A stretch of 37,105 bases of DNA from Candidatus Pollutiaquabacter sp. GTDB taxonomy: Bacteria > Bacteroidota > Bacteroidia > AKYH767-A > 2013-40CM-41-45. The notes below the pieces were generated by a model. It did not search any database, was not told where the DNA came from, and saw only the letters and a program-made list of their open reading frames with translations. The position numbers and the translations under genes were made by a program. The stretch covers positions 1-37,105 of the forward strand of contig CAINVI010000005.1 in NCBI GenBank assembly GCA_903854075.1. The letters are read 5' to 3'. Shown piece by piece: positions 15,356-23,069 of the stretch (the stretch's first letter is position 1; each line of letters starts with the position of its first letter).

Positions 15356-16832
15356 TAATTTTCAACTCGACCCTGAAAAATCCTGGTCGAAATTAGAGCC
15401 GCAACTGGAAGGGCATTTCCGGGAAAAACGGAAACGCCGATTTGTTTGGTTGTTTTTTTTCGGATTGTTTATCGTCGTTTCGGGCGGGATCGCTTACTAT
15501 ACCACTACGCCTGAGGCTGTGAAGAAAATGGAAGTGATTCAGGAGGAAACGCAGCCTTTCGCGTTGCCCGCAACTGCAGCAAGAGAGAAATCAACCGTAA
15601 AATCTTCCGCCAATATACTTGTTACCACTCCTCAGGCAGCACTTTCCATTCCTGCGCGAAGCGCCGATCCAATCACACTTGATCGGAAAGCTAGTACGAA
15701 AAAAGCGGTTGCAACAGCTGCCAATGGAAGTGCCGCGGCACGCGTTGAGCATGAAAATATTGATAACGACCAGGTGGTTACAAGTACTTCGCTCCCAATT
15801 CCGCCGCTTGCGTCGCTTACGTTGGAGCCGGTAATAGCGCCTGCCGTTGCCTTGACCGATCAGGCTCAGAAAGAAGTGCAAGCCACGAAGACAGACGCCG
15901 GGGAAGCAGAGGCTTCAAAAAATAAATCAGCGTCAGAATCTGCAGCGGCGGATTCAACCAGAAGTATAACCACTGTCGTCGATTCGATTGCTCCTACAGC
16001 GACGTTAGTGACGTCTACTGACACGTTTACAACAAAAATAATTCCGCTCCTCCTACATCCGGAACGTAAATGGTATGTTGGTGTATATGGCGGTGCTTTC
16101 CAGGTTTCAAAGAGCTTACAAGCGCCCTATTCGGATTGGGTAGATCGTCGATTAGACGAAGAAGATAATTCGTTGGGTAATGCTTGGGGAGTTTCTGTTG
16201 CAACTTCGCGATCGTCCTGGACCTTTGGTGCAGGATTCGAATATGCGCGTTACGGCGAGCAGACGCGTTATTCTCCGTTCAGCTATCAGGAAGTGACCCA
16301 AGACAGTTTGCTGTGGAGTTATATCTACGATGCCACTGATACTTTTTATGTCAGCGGTAACCAAATTTTTCTCCGGGATCTAACGCCTAACTTGATTGAC
16401 AGTAATTCAACGACAGTGACAGATACCGTTGTGCAATTCACCACTGATGGATCCATTGCTGCTCGCAACGGAAAGGTCTACTGGAGCTATGTGGAGATCC
16501 CAATTTCGGTGGGGTATGCTTGGCGAAAGGGAAAGTGGAACTTCGGTGTTCAAGGTGCGGTTGTTCCGGCACTGCTTCAGCGATCCTCGGGATACTATTT
16601 ATCCACGGATGAAACAGGAGTGCTTGCTGCTGATAGAATAGCTGCCGTAAGCCGTTTTGTAATTGGTGCGCGGCTGGGTTTGAGTTTCGAATATGCGATC
16701 AATAATCGCTGGATGTTGCATGTTGATCCGCAATGGCGTCGACAATTGACTTCGGTCTACGGCGACGAAAATATCGATCAACGGTACACAGCGATAGGAG
16801 CAACAATGGGAGTACGCGTGCTGCTGAAATAG
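15348..16832 (+). CDS. Membrane-anchored protein with C-terminal outer-membrane barrel; candidate anti-sigma factor
   Basis: A 494-residue protein in three parts. A short cytoplasmic segment (about 1-30, DPEKSWSKLEPQLEGHFREK, very basic at the end) is followed by one transmembrane helix (about 31-53). A Ala/Ser/Thr-rich periplasmic linker (about 55-235) comes next. The C-terminal domain (about 238-494) begins RKWYVGVYGG and has alternating aromatic strands ending in GATMGVRVLLK, as in PorT/OmpA-like 8-strand barrels. The start ATGGATAA overlaps the sigma factor stop; ATGs at 15336 and 15339 are alternatives. The arrangement suggests a single polypeptide spanning both membranes that holds the sigma factor. 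That function is inferred from order and topology, not from a recognised anti-sigma motif. Confidence 0.8.
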   Translation: MDNNFQLDPEKSWSKLEPQLEGHFREKRKRRFVWLFFFGLFIVVSGGIAYYTTTPEAVKKMEVIQEETQPFALPATAAREKSTVKSSANILVTTPQAALSIPARSADPITLDRKASTKKAVATAANGSAAARVEHENIDNDQVVTSTSLPIPPLASLTLEPVIAPAVALTDQAQKEVQATKTDAGEAEASKNKSASESAAADSTRSITTVVDSIAPTATLVTSTDTFTTKIIPLLLHPERKWYVGVYGGAFQVSKSLQAPYSDWVDRRLDEEDNSLGNAWGVSVATSRSSWTFGAGFEYARYGEQTRYSPFSYQEVTQDSLLWSYIYDATDTFYVSGNQIFLRDLTPNLIDSNSTTVTDTVVQFTTDGSIAARNGKVYWSYVEIPISVGYAWRKGKWNFGVQGAVVPALLQRSSGYYLSTDETGVLAADRIAAVSRFVIGARLGLSFEYAINNRWMLHVDPQWRRQLTSVYGDENIDQRYTAIGATMGVRVLLK

Positions 16833-16863
16833 CCGGCCCGGGGACCTTTTTTAGTTAATAGCC

Positions 16864-17763
16864 TTAAAGTTTCATGAGCTTCGCAATTTGCTCGCGGATA
16901 TGGCGTTTGAAGGCCGGAGACCCGTTGATTTTTATCTCTCCTAAAAATCCCATCACAAAACGGCTGACCGGTTTCAAGTCGTAAACGGTCGTTCTGAAAC
17001 GATACTTGGCAGTTCCTTGCATTCGTTTAATCGATAATGCGGTTTGAGGATATTCTTCGCGCAGTATTACGCATGCCCGCAGGGAAAGCGTCAGGTCAAT
17101 TTCGAATTTCTTGTTGCTGTTGGCAAATCCGAAAACATCGTGCGGCTCGTACTTGTGTTTTGCCGCGTGCTTGATGTGGTTTTTCGTAATGACAACGTCC
17201 GTTATTCGTTCGATGTTGAAGTATTTGTTTTTACCGGATTCCAATTCGTAACCGACCAGATTCTGGTAGCTGTCGGTAAAGCGGATGGGCTCCACCAGTC
17301 GGTCGCTTATTCCGTTAGAGTTGGCAGAGTGGTATTGTTTCAATACTACTTGCTTCTTGTGCTGAATACCTTCATTCAGCTTCTGGACAATTTGTCCGAG
17401 GTGAGCACGCAGCAACAGATTGCCGGCAATCTGTAGATCCGAATTGACATAGAGCTTTTTAAGGATGCTTTCGCTCAACCGGTTCTTTTTACCAACGGTT
17501 AATAATAATTCATGTAAAAATTGCGCTTCATCCCCGGTGAAAACCAATTCGTGGAGGTCGGCCTCTACGGTTTCGATAAAGACACGAAAGCCGGAGTCAC
17601 GCTGTACGCGAAATCCTAGTTCTTCCAGTAAATCGAGGTAACGGTATACCGTTCGCTCGCTGCTGGTAAGAATTTCGCTTAACTGGCGAATTGATTTGGC
17701 GGGACGGGCCTTTAAAAGCGTGATCAGTTGAAGAACCCGAAGAATCTTATGCTGGTTGTGCAT
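16864..17763 (-). CDS. HTH/WYL-domain transcriptional regulator
   Basis: A 299-residue regulator. The N-terminal winged helix (about 5-60) reads LRVLQLITLLKARPAKSIRQ followed by L-S-E-I-L-x-S-S-E-R-T-V-Y-R-Y-L-D-L-L-E-E-L-G-F, a DeoR/HTH_11-type domain. The central WYL-like domain (about 135-215) has L-V-E-P-I-R-F-x-D-S-Y-Q-N-L-V-G-Y-E-L and a NIERITDV segment. The C-terminal WCX-like extension (about 225-299) follows. WYL domains bind nucleic-acid or nucleotide ligands. The gene is divergent from the TolC/HlyD pair and has a perfect 18-base palindrome in its leader, which fits autoregulation. It converges with the barrel-protein gene with 31 bases between them and no clear terminator. Confidence 0.88.
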   Translation of the reverse strand: MHNQHKILRVLQLITLLKARPAKSIRQLSEILTSSERTVYRYLDLLEELGFRVQRDSGFRVFIETVEADLHELVFTGDEAQFLHELLLTVGKKNRLSESILKKLYVNSDLQIAGNLLLRAHLGQIVQKLNEGIQHKKQVVLKQYHSANSNGISDRLVEPIRFTDSYQNLVGYELESGKNKYFNIERITDVVITKNHIKHAAKHKYEPHDVFGFANSNKKFEIDLTLSLRACVILREEYPQTALSIKRMQGTAKYRFRTTVYDLKPVSRFVMGFLGEIKINGSPAFKRHIREQIAKLMKL

Positions 17764-17795
17764 GCTACCCCTAATTTAACCAATAAATTTTATTC

Positions 17796-17813
17796 GGGTC
17801 AAGAGTTTGACCC
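17796..17813. promoter_or_regulatory. Candidate operator palindrome in front of the WYL regulator
   Basis: GGGTCAAGAGTTTGACCC is a perfect 7-4-7 inverted repeat located 33 bases upstream of the regulator's start codon. CCCTAATT occurs both at 17769-17776 and, at the palindrome's edge, 17811-17818. A -7-like TATTTTTG reads on the minus strand at 17828-17821, so the palindrome lies just downstream of the predicted promoter. Binding by the regulator is inferred. Confidence 0.45.
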
Positions 17814-17913
17814 TAATTGTCAAAAATAGATTCGATTTTTGTCGCGGACTTAATTTCAGAAAGTAATCAGGTGCTTTTTTAAAGACTGACTCCACACGTC
17901 CGGTTCGCAGCGG

Positions 17914-17963
17914 ATACACACTCATTTCTTTACCACTTTTCTGCACCGGAAATGGGTGTGTAT
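17914..17963. repeat. 15-bp inverted repeat with 20-base spacer
   Basis: ATACACACTCATTTC (17914-17928) is complementary to GAAATGGGTGTGTAT (17949-17963) with a single G-T mismatch. In RNA this would be a 15-pair stem. It lies in the TolC/WYL intergenic region, upstream of the TolC promoter, and is not followed by a strong T-run. It could be a binding site for a dimeric regulator or a remnant of a small element. Confidence 0.5.
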
Positions 17964-18048
17964 TTTACTAGTGTTAAATGGCTGATTTCATGAACGATTA
18001 ACGGTTTTTGGGAGCATTGGGCCATTTCTCAGGTCGCTGACTTTTAGC

Positions 18049-18056
18049 TAACTTTG
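18049..18056 (+). promoter_or_regulatory. Promoter -7 element directly upstream of the TolC gene
   Basis: TAACTTTG matches TAnnTTTG and ends 7 bases before ATG 18064. The -33 position shows only TTC (18026-18028, 20-base spacing). The likely transcription start is 1-4 bases before ATG, so the leader would be almost absent. Confidence 0.55.
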
Positions 18057-18063
18057 CACCTGC

Positions 18064-19497
18064 ATGGGCAATTCAATTTTCCGCCGGTTACTTTACTTTT
18101 TTCTGGGCATCTCCGTATCGACAGCGGCGCAGACCGAATGGTCGTTAACAAAATGCATCGATTACGCACTGGAGCACAACCTTCAAGTTCGTCAGTCTGC
18201 CCTGAACGTTGATCAGAGTAAGTCGGTGCAGGATCAGAGTTATGCCAATTTCTTTCCCAGTCTGAACGGACAAATAGGCCACAATTATTATTGGGGACGA
18301 TTCATTGACCCTTATACCAATATTTATACCAACCAGGAAGTGCAATCCAGTAACTTGGGACTAAGCGCTACGGTGTCGCTCTTCCAGGGCTTCCAGCTTC
18401 AGGCAACGCTCAGTCAGAGCAAACTGAATTACATGGCCAGCCGAAAGGAGCTGGATAAAATCCGAAATGATATTTCACTGAATGTGGTGGCTGCGTATTT
18501 GCAGGTACTGTATAATCAGGATCTATATGACGTATTGGTAGGACAGGTAAAAGCTACCGCTGATCAAGCGTCCCGTATGCGTCGGATGTACGAACTCGGC
18601 AACGCTTCCAAAGCGAACTTGCTCGATCTTGAAGCTCAACTTGCAGCAGACTCTTCCTCCCTGGTGAGCGGACAAGCTCAAGTGGATCAGTCGTTGCTGT
18701 CGCTCCTTCAATTACTCGAGATGGATACGGTCAGAGATTTTCGTTTGGAAAAGCCGGCGCAGTTTGTCGTGCCGGAACTCGCTGCGGATATTACGACAGA
18801 GTTTATCTATGCAGCGGCCTTACAAACCCAGCCGGAAATTCAAAGTTCAGAATACCGCAGATTGGCAGCGGCCAAAGGATTAGCGGCCGCAAAAGGCGCC
18901 CAGTATCCGCGTCTGTTTCTATCTGGCAATTGGAACACCAATTATTCCACGTCCAACCGTCAGGTGTCTGACGTAACGTTTGGTCCGCCGTCCATTTATC
19001 CCTCCGGCTTCACTTCTGGCGGAGATTCTGTCTTTACCGTAGCAGCTAATCCGGTCACTACGTTTACTGAGGTGCCTTTTTGGGATCAGCTTGATAAAAA
19101 CCGAGGTACAGGATTAGGCATTTCGTTGCAATTGCCTATTTTCAATAACTGGTCGGCACGCAACAATATTACTCGTTCGCGAATTGCGCTGGAGCAGTCC
19201 CAGCTGAACGACGAGATTACACGCAACAATCTCTATAAAAGCGTACAGCAGGCCGTCCTTGACGCTGTTTCCGCCCGCCGTAAATACGATGCCAATCTTC
19301 GCAGTGTAGCCAGCTTGCGCGAAGCGTCTTCGTTCAGCCGTCAGCGCTTCGAGCTCGGACTTATTAATACTTATGAATTTGCACTTGCGGTGAATAACCT
19401 GGCACGTGGAGAAGCAAATCTACTCCAAGCCAAATACGATTATTTGTTCCGCTTGAAACTACTCGATTTTTACCAGGGAAAACCATTAAGATTCTAA
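18064..19497 (+). CDS. TolC-family outer membrane efflux protein
   Basis: A 477-residue outer membrane channel protein with a signal peptide (cleavage probably after VSTAAQ). The TolC repeat start is W-S-L-T-K-C-I-D-Y-A-L-E-H-N-L-Q-V-R-Q, followed by two long helical pairs. Motif-like M-R-R-M-Y-E-L-G-N-A-S-K-A-N-L-L-D-L-E-A-Q-L (about residues 175-196) and its second-half counterpart R-Q-R-F-E-L-G-L-I-N-T-Y-E-F (about 426-439) are the duplicated family signature. It forms a trimeric exit duct for an inner-membrane pump. The next gene, 7 bases after its stop, encodes the periplasmic adaptor, but no pump gene is adjacent. Confidence 0.93.
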   Translation: MGNSIFRRLLYFFLGISVSTAAQTEWSLTKCIDYALEHNLQVRQSALNVDQSKSVQDQSYANFFPSLNGQIGHNYYWGRFIDPYTNIYTNQEVQSSNLGLSATVSLFQGFQLQATLSQSKLNYMASRKELDKIRNDISLNVVAAYLQVLYNQDLYDVLVGQVKATADQASRMRRMYELGNASKANLLDLEAQLAADSSSLVSGQAQVDQSLLSLLQLLEMDTVRDFRLEKPAQFVVPELAADITTEFIYAAALQTQPEIQSSEYRRLAAAKGLAAAKGAQYPRLFLSGNWNTNYSTSNRQVSDVTFGPPSIYPSGFTSGGDSVFTVAANPVTTFTEVPFWDQLDKNRGTGLGISLQLPIFNNWSARNNITRSRIALEQSQLNDEITRNNLYKSVQQAVLDAVSARRKYDANLRSVASLREASSFSRQRFELGLINTYEFALAVNNLARGEANLLQAKYDYLFRLKLLDFYQGKPLRF

Positions 19498-19504
19498 TTC
19501 TTCG

Positions 19505-20857
19505 ATGAAACGTAAACCCAATTTTTTGAAATGGCTGATCATTGCCGTTGTTGTGCTACTAGTGATTGCGCTCGTTGGTAAACGAATGGGCTGGGTAGGT
19601 GGTGAGGATAAGCAGGAGGTCGTTGTAGAACAGGTGACCAAACGCAATATCACGGAAGTGGTATCGGCCAGCGGTAAAATTCAGCCGGAAGTGCAGGTGA
19701 AGATTAGTCCTGACGTTTCCGGCGAGATCGTGGAGTTGAATGTTAAAGAAGGAGATCGCGTTAAGAAGGGGCAATTGCTGGTTCGCATTCTGCCGGATAT
19801 CTATCAGTCTTACGTTGAACGTTCCGTGGCAGCCGTCAATTCTTCCCGCGCCCAATTAGAAAATTCACGTTCGCGCATTCTGCAAGCGGAATCGCAACTC
19901 TCGCGCTCCAAGGCCAATTACGACCGTAATAAGCAACTGTTTGAGGAGAAACTTATTTCTGCTTCGGAATGGGAGCAAGTGAAGTCATCCTGGGAAGTGG
20001 CCGTAGCCGAAGTAGCTGCCGCCAAGCAAGCTGCCGATGCTGCCGGATTCGGGGTACGTAGTGCCGAAGCTTCGCTGAAAGAAGCAAACGATAACTTACG
20101 CAAGACCTCCATCTTCGCGCCGGTCGATGGTACCATTTCCAAACTGAATGTTGAAAAGGGAGAGCGCGTAGTCGGAACCTCCCAGATGGCCGGAACCGAA
20201 ATGATGATTCTGGCAGATCTCAATGAAATGGAAGTTAACGTTGATGTCAATGAGAACGATATTGTCCGCGTGAATATCGGTGATACCGCAATCGTTGAAG
20301 TGGATGCCTATCTGGGAAAAAAATTCAAAGGCATTGTTACTGAAGTGTCCAATTCTGCCAATATCACCGGTATGAGTGCAGAACAGGTTACTAACTTCAC
20401 GGTCAAGGTTCGTATTCTGCGTGAATCTTATGCGGAAGTCGTAGATAGCTTGCATCCGGAGCGCAGCGTTTTTCATCCCGGTATGTCTGCTACGGTCGAT
20501 ATCATGACACGCAGTATTAACGGCGTACTTGCTCTTCCGATCCAATCGGTCACCACGCGCGACACAGCGACAGCCAGTACATCGACAGAGGAAAATGGGG
20601 AAGCTGGTATTTCCGGTGGATCGGAAGCTGTAGAACGGGAAATCGAATGTGTCTTCGTCGAATTGAATGGCACGGTGCAGCTTCGTCCGGTGAAAACCGG
20701 TATTCAGGATAACACGTATATTGAAATCAAGGAAGGGCTGAAAGCCGGTGAACGAGTAGTCAGTGGTCCGTACTCCGCCATTTCCAGAATGTTGGAAAAC
20801 GATGACGCCGTAGAAGTAGTGGCGAAGGATCAATTGTACAGTGGAAATAATAAATAA
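19505..20857 (+). CDS. HlyD/MacA-family periplasmic adaptor (membrane fusion protein)
   Basis: A 450-residue adaptor anchored by one N-terminal helix (about residues 10-28). It has a biotinyl-lipoyl-like half (Q-V-K-I-S-P-D-V-S-G-E-I-V-E-L-N-V-K-E-G-D-R-V-K-K-G-Q-L-L) and a long coiled-coil hairpin (about 98-200, S-R-A-Q-L-E-N-S and A-A-A-K-Q-A-A-D-A). The returning lipoyl half has I-F-A-P-V-D-G-T-I-S-K-L-N-V-E-K-G-E-R-V. Beta-barrel and membrane-proximal domains follow, ending K-A-G-E-R-V-V-S-G-P. It links an inner-membrane pump to the TolC channel. It is co-transcribed with the TolC gene, but tsaB follows, so the pump partner is elsewhere. Confidence 0.93.
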   Translation: MKRKPNFLKWLIIAVVVLLVIALVGKRMGWVGGEDKQEVVVEQVTKRNITEVVSASGKIQPEVQVKISPDVSGEIVELNVKEGDRVKKGQLLVRILPDIYQSYVERSVAAVNSSRAQLENSRSRILQAESQLSRSKANYDRNKQLFEEKLISASEWEQVKSSWEVAVAEVAAAKQAADAAGFGVRSAEASLKEANDNLRKTSIFAPVDGTISKLNVEKGERVVGTSQMAGTEMMILADLNEMEVNVDVNENDIVRVNIGDTAIVEVDAYLGKKFKGIVTEVSNSANITGMSAEQVTNFTVKVRILRESYAEVVDSLHPERSVFHPGMSATVDIMTRSINGVLALPIQSVTTRDTATASTSTEENGEAGISGGSEAVEREIECVFVELNGTVQLRPVKTGIQDNTYIEIKEGLKAGERVVSGPYSAISRMLENDDAVEVVAKDQLYSGNNK

Positions 20858-20909
20858 CCCAAGAAGGATGATTGCATTGCCGTAATTCGGCACGAAATCC
20901 GGATCAATT

Positions 20910-21608
20910 ATGGCAACTTTTCTTGCAATAGAATCTTCCACAGCAGTATGTGCTGTTGCTGTAGTAAAAAATGGTACAGCGGTTGCTGCCCGAACAACTA
21001 GTGAAGCATATGCGCACGCCGAAAAACTTGCCGTATTTATACAGGAGGTGATCCGCGAATCTGGAGTAGGCTTATCGGAAGTAGATGCTGTAGTAGTCAG
21101 CGGTGGACCGGGCTCTTATACCGGTTTACGGATTGGAGTAAGTACAGCAAAAGGTATTTGCTGGGCGCTGGATAAGCCATTGATTGCCGTACCCACATTG
21201 CTGGCCATGGCTGCCGGCGCAAAATCACAGCTGCAGTGGTCTGCACCATTTTTGCTCTGTCCGCTAATCGATGCGCGACGAATGGAAGTCTATACGGCAA
21301 CTTTTGATGAACAGCTTGCGGAAGTTCGTTCGCTGTCCGCTACTATTGTGGACGAGAACGCTTTCACTGCGTTACTGGATAAACATATTGTTTACTTTTT
21401 TGGCGACGGCATGGCTAAATGCAAACCGATGTTGGAGCAACATCCGAATGCACGTTTTCTGGACAGCTTTCAGATGGATGCAGTGCATTTGATTCCGATT
21501 GCTGACCAGCGCTTCGGTCGTGGCGATACGGATCACGTTGCCTTGTATGAGCCGCACTATTTCAAAGAGTTTGTCGCAGGGAAGGGTTCGCAATCGCCGG
21601 CTCAGTAA
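20910..21608 (+). CDS. tsaB: tRNA threonylcarbamoyladenosine biosynthesis protein TsaB
   Basis: TsaB dimerises with TsaD and helps form t6A at position 37 of ANN-decoding tRNAs. This 232-residue ASKHA-fold protein starts F-L-A-I-E-S-S-T-A-V-C-A-V-A-V and has H-A-E-K-L (about residue 36). The diagnostic V-V-S-G-G-P-G-S-Y-T-G-L-R-I-G-V-S-T-A-K-G stretch is at about 62-82. The C-terminal half has P-L-I-D-A-R-R-M-E-V-Y. Length is normal for the family. A small hairpin (GCCG TAATT CGGC, 20878-20890) lies in the 52-base gap from the adaptor gene. The last 7 bases overlap the end of the opposing regulator gene. Confidence 0.95.
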   Translation: MATFLAIESSTAVCAVAVVKNGTAVAARTTSEAYAHAEKLAVFIQEVIRESGVGLSEVDAVVVSGGPGSYTGLRIGVSTAKGICWALDKPLIAVPTLLAMAAGAKSQLQWSAPFLLCPLIDARRMEVYTATFDEQLAEVRSLSATIVDENAFTALLDKHIVYFFGDGMAKCKPMLEQHPNARFLDSFQMDAVHLIPIADQRFGRGDTDHVALYEPHYFKEFVAGKGSQSPAQ

Positions 21609-22243
21609 AAAGTAAATTCCGGATGACGTTCTTCCTGTAACGTGTTACTCAATTCCAGGAAGTTTCGGCAGCCCGTCCGCTGATAGAGTTTCCAGAACAG
21701 TTTGTCTATCGTTTTATGGCTGACGTGCAATTCGTCACCAATTTCTGTGGCAGTTTTTCCTTGTTGCCGTAAGCGGATCGCTTTCTTTTCGCGCTCATCC
21801 AATTGTTTCAGCAGTGAAGTGCTGCTTGCTTTTTTCCATTGGTGCAATAAAGCGGTTCCAATCAAATGATTGTAGTGGTAGCCGTAGGTTTTTACGTCGT
21901 GAAACGCCTGTTCGATGTCGGCTCCTGAATAACCGTCGGTGATAATCGCGTTAATGCCGCTGTCTAATAAGGATAGGCACGATAAGTGATCCAGTTGCTG
22001 TCCGGCAATCCAGCCCACCAGCAGCGCCGCAGGATATTGCTGCCGTAATCGTTGTAACGCAGGTTTTTCAAATTCCTTAAGTGGATCAAGGTAGCATAGA
22101 ATTTCCGGTGCTTCCGTCGGTAAACTGCGTAGCAGGGAACGTTCGATGATGTAAACCGGCTCCCTTTCATTGGAAAAGCGGATGCGCTGCGACCAAAGTT
22201 GAGCACTTGGGGTGAAGGCGATACTAAATAGCTGGTGTGTCAT
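21602..22243 (-). CDS. LuxR-type response regulator with degenerate receiver domain
   Basis: A 213-residue protein. The C-terminal LuxR/GerE helix-turn-helix (about 144-200) reads L-D-E-R-E-K-K-A-I-R-L-R-Q-Q-G-K-T-A-T-E-I-G-D-E-L-H-V-S-H-K-T-I-D. The N-terminal part has a receiver-like alternation (E-I-L-C-Y-L-D-P-L-K, then L-R-Q-Q-Y-P-A-A-L-L-V-G-W and I-N-A-I-I-T-D-G-Y). The acidic pair near the start is missing and the equivalent of the conserved Lys is not obvious, so phosphorylation is doubtful. It may respond to protein partners instead. The start ATG at 22243 is followed upstream by a weak -7-like element. Regulated genes are unknown; the two secreted proteins next door are candidates. 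Confidence 0.8.
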   Translation of the reverse strand: MTHQLFSIAFTPSAQLWSQRIRFSNEREPVYIIERSLLRSLPTEAPEILCYLDPLKEFEKPALQRLRQQYPAALLVGWIAGQQLDHLSCLSLLDSGINAIITDGYSGADIEQAFHDVKTYGYHYNHLIGTALLHQWKKASSTSLLKQLDEREKKAIRLRQQGKTATEIGDELHVSHKTIDKLFWKLYQRTGCRNFLELSNTLQEERHPEFTFY

Positions 22244-22288
22244 AGCGATTAATTTTGTTCAAATTTCTGACCACAAAATCCTGCATAC

Positions 22289-22305
22289 ATCCGCTATCTG
22301 CGGAT
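22289..22305. promoter_or_regulatory. Short palindrome between the LuxR-type regulator and a secreted-protein gene
   Basis: ATCCGC (22289-22294) pairs with GCGGAT (22300-22305) around TATCT, with partial symmetry extending outward (CATAC and ATGTG). It lies in the 234-base divergent gap and could be an operator for the LuxR-type protein. A -7-like TATTTTTG is present at 22417-22424 on the plus strand for the next gene. Confidence 0.35.
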
Positions 22306-22477
22306 ATGTGACACTCAGCCGTTGCTTTCTCCTAACAAAAGCGGATTAATGAGTCTTGTCGTGATAACTCTACGATGCTGTAGAAATGTCTTCCCGCTGC
22401 TGCGCTGCTGTGCTCTTATTTTTGTCGGGTGCTTCGGAACGAATCGGAAGCGACAACTTTAAAACATGGAACGTGGT

Positions 22478-22933
22478 ATGAAAAAAATCAAAAAGAACCT
22501 GGCAACACTCGTATTGATTATCGCGCTTTTGCCCTCAAACGATGCGAAGGCGGTAAAAATAACATTTGGTACAAAATGTCATCCGGATGGTACGGGAGCT
22601 TGTGTTGGTGAGCGCGGAATTTGTTTGATTATAGAAATGCGTAAAGTGGATCCGGCACATCGAGTTTTTCATCCAAATAGCTTACTCGGTGATGATATGG
22701 CGTTAGGTGATTTGGTATTGTTATCGAGAACTACTATGCGACTGGATATCATGGAACAGCGTTCGGATGCGGAGCTTAACGGTGAATTTATTGTAGAAAG
22801 CGACATACGATTGAACGATGAGATTTGTCGTGAATTAGGTGTCAATACCGCTACTATTCGCGCCGGTATTTATTCAGTGGATTACAGTATGATGCGCTAC
22901 GGTGCGGTCGTATTGAATATCAGTACACAATAA
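22478..22933 (+). CDS. Small secreted protein of unknown function
   Basis: A 151-residue protein with a signal peptide (MKKIKKNLATLVLIIALLPS, probable cleavage after NDAKA). ATG 22478 is preferred over ATG 22466 because the basic-hydrophobic signal begins there. The mature part has three cysteines early (K-C-H-P-D-G-T-G-A-C and G-I-C) and a fourth in R-L-N-D-E-I-C-R-E-L-G. It ends Y-G-A-V-V-L-N-I-S. I recognise no family. Its position, divergent from a LuxR-type regulator and before a thioredoxin-like lipoprotein, suggests a small envelope gene group, but that is inference. Confidence 0.65.
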   Translation: MKKIKKNLATLVLIIALLPSNDAKAVKITFGTKCHPDGTGACVGERGICLIIEMRKVDPAHRVFHPNSLLGDDMALGDLVLLSRTTMRLDIMEQRSDAELNGEFIVESDIRLNDEICRELGVNTATIRAGIYSVDYSMMRYGAVVLNISTQ

Positions 22934-23069
22934 TAGCTTTCAAGTGGTTGGTTGTTTATAATGATGCAACGGTCTGGGGTTGTAATGGAGGGTCGTGTTC
23001 GGAGAAGGGTAGGCGATTCGGAGTGCCTTTCATTCGCCCTCGTCCTTGCGTCAGAAATACAGTCGCTAT

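Larger units (their letters stand above)
17764..18063. other. 300-base divergent intergenic region between WYL regulator and TolC gene
   Basis: No gene is visible. It contains the 18-base palindrome at 17796-17813, a long imperfect inverted repeat at 17914-17963, and a promoter for the TolC gene at 18049-18056. Confidence 0.6.

Noticed and set aside
16833..16863. GC-rich CCGGCCCGGGG plus T-run as a bidirectional terminator
   Set aside because: The GC-rich part cannot form a stem with an adequate loop.
20096..20941. 281-codon minus-strand open frame opposite the adaptor gene
   Set aside because: It overlaps a well-supported HlyD-family gene and has no recognisable domain.
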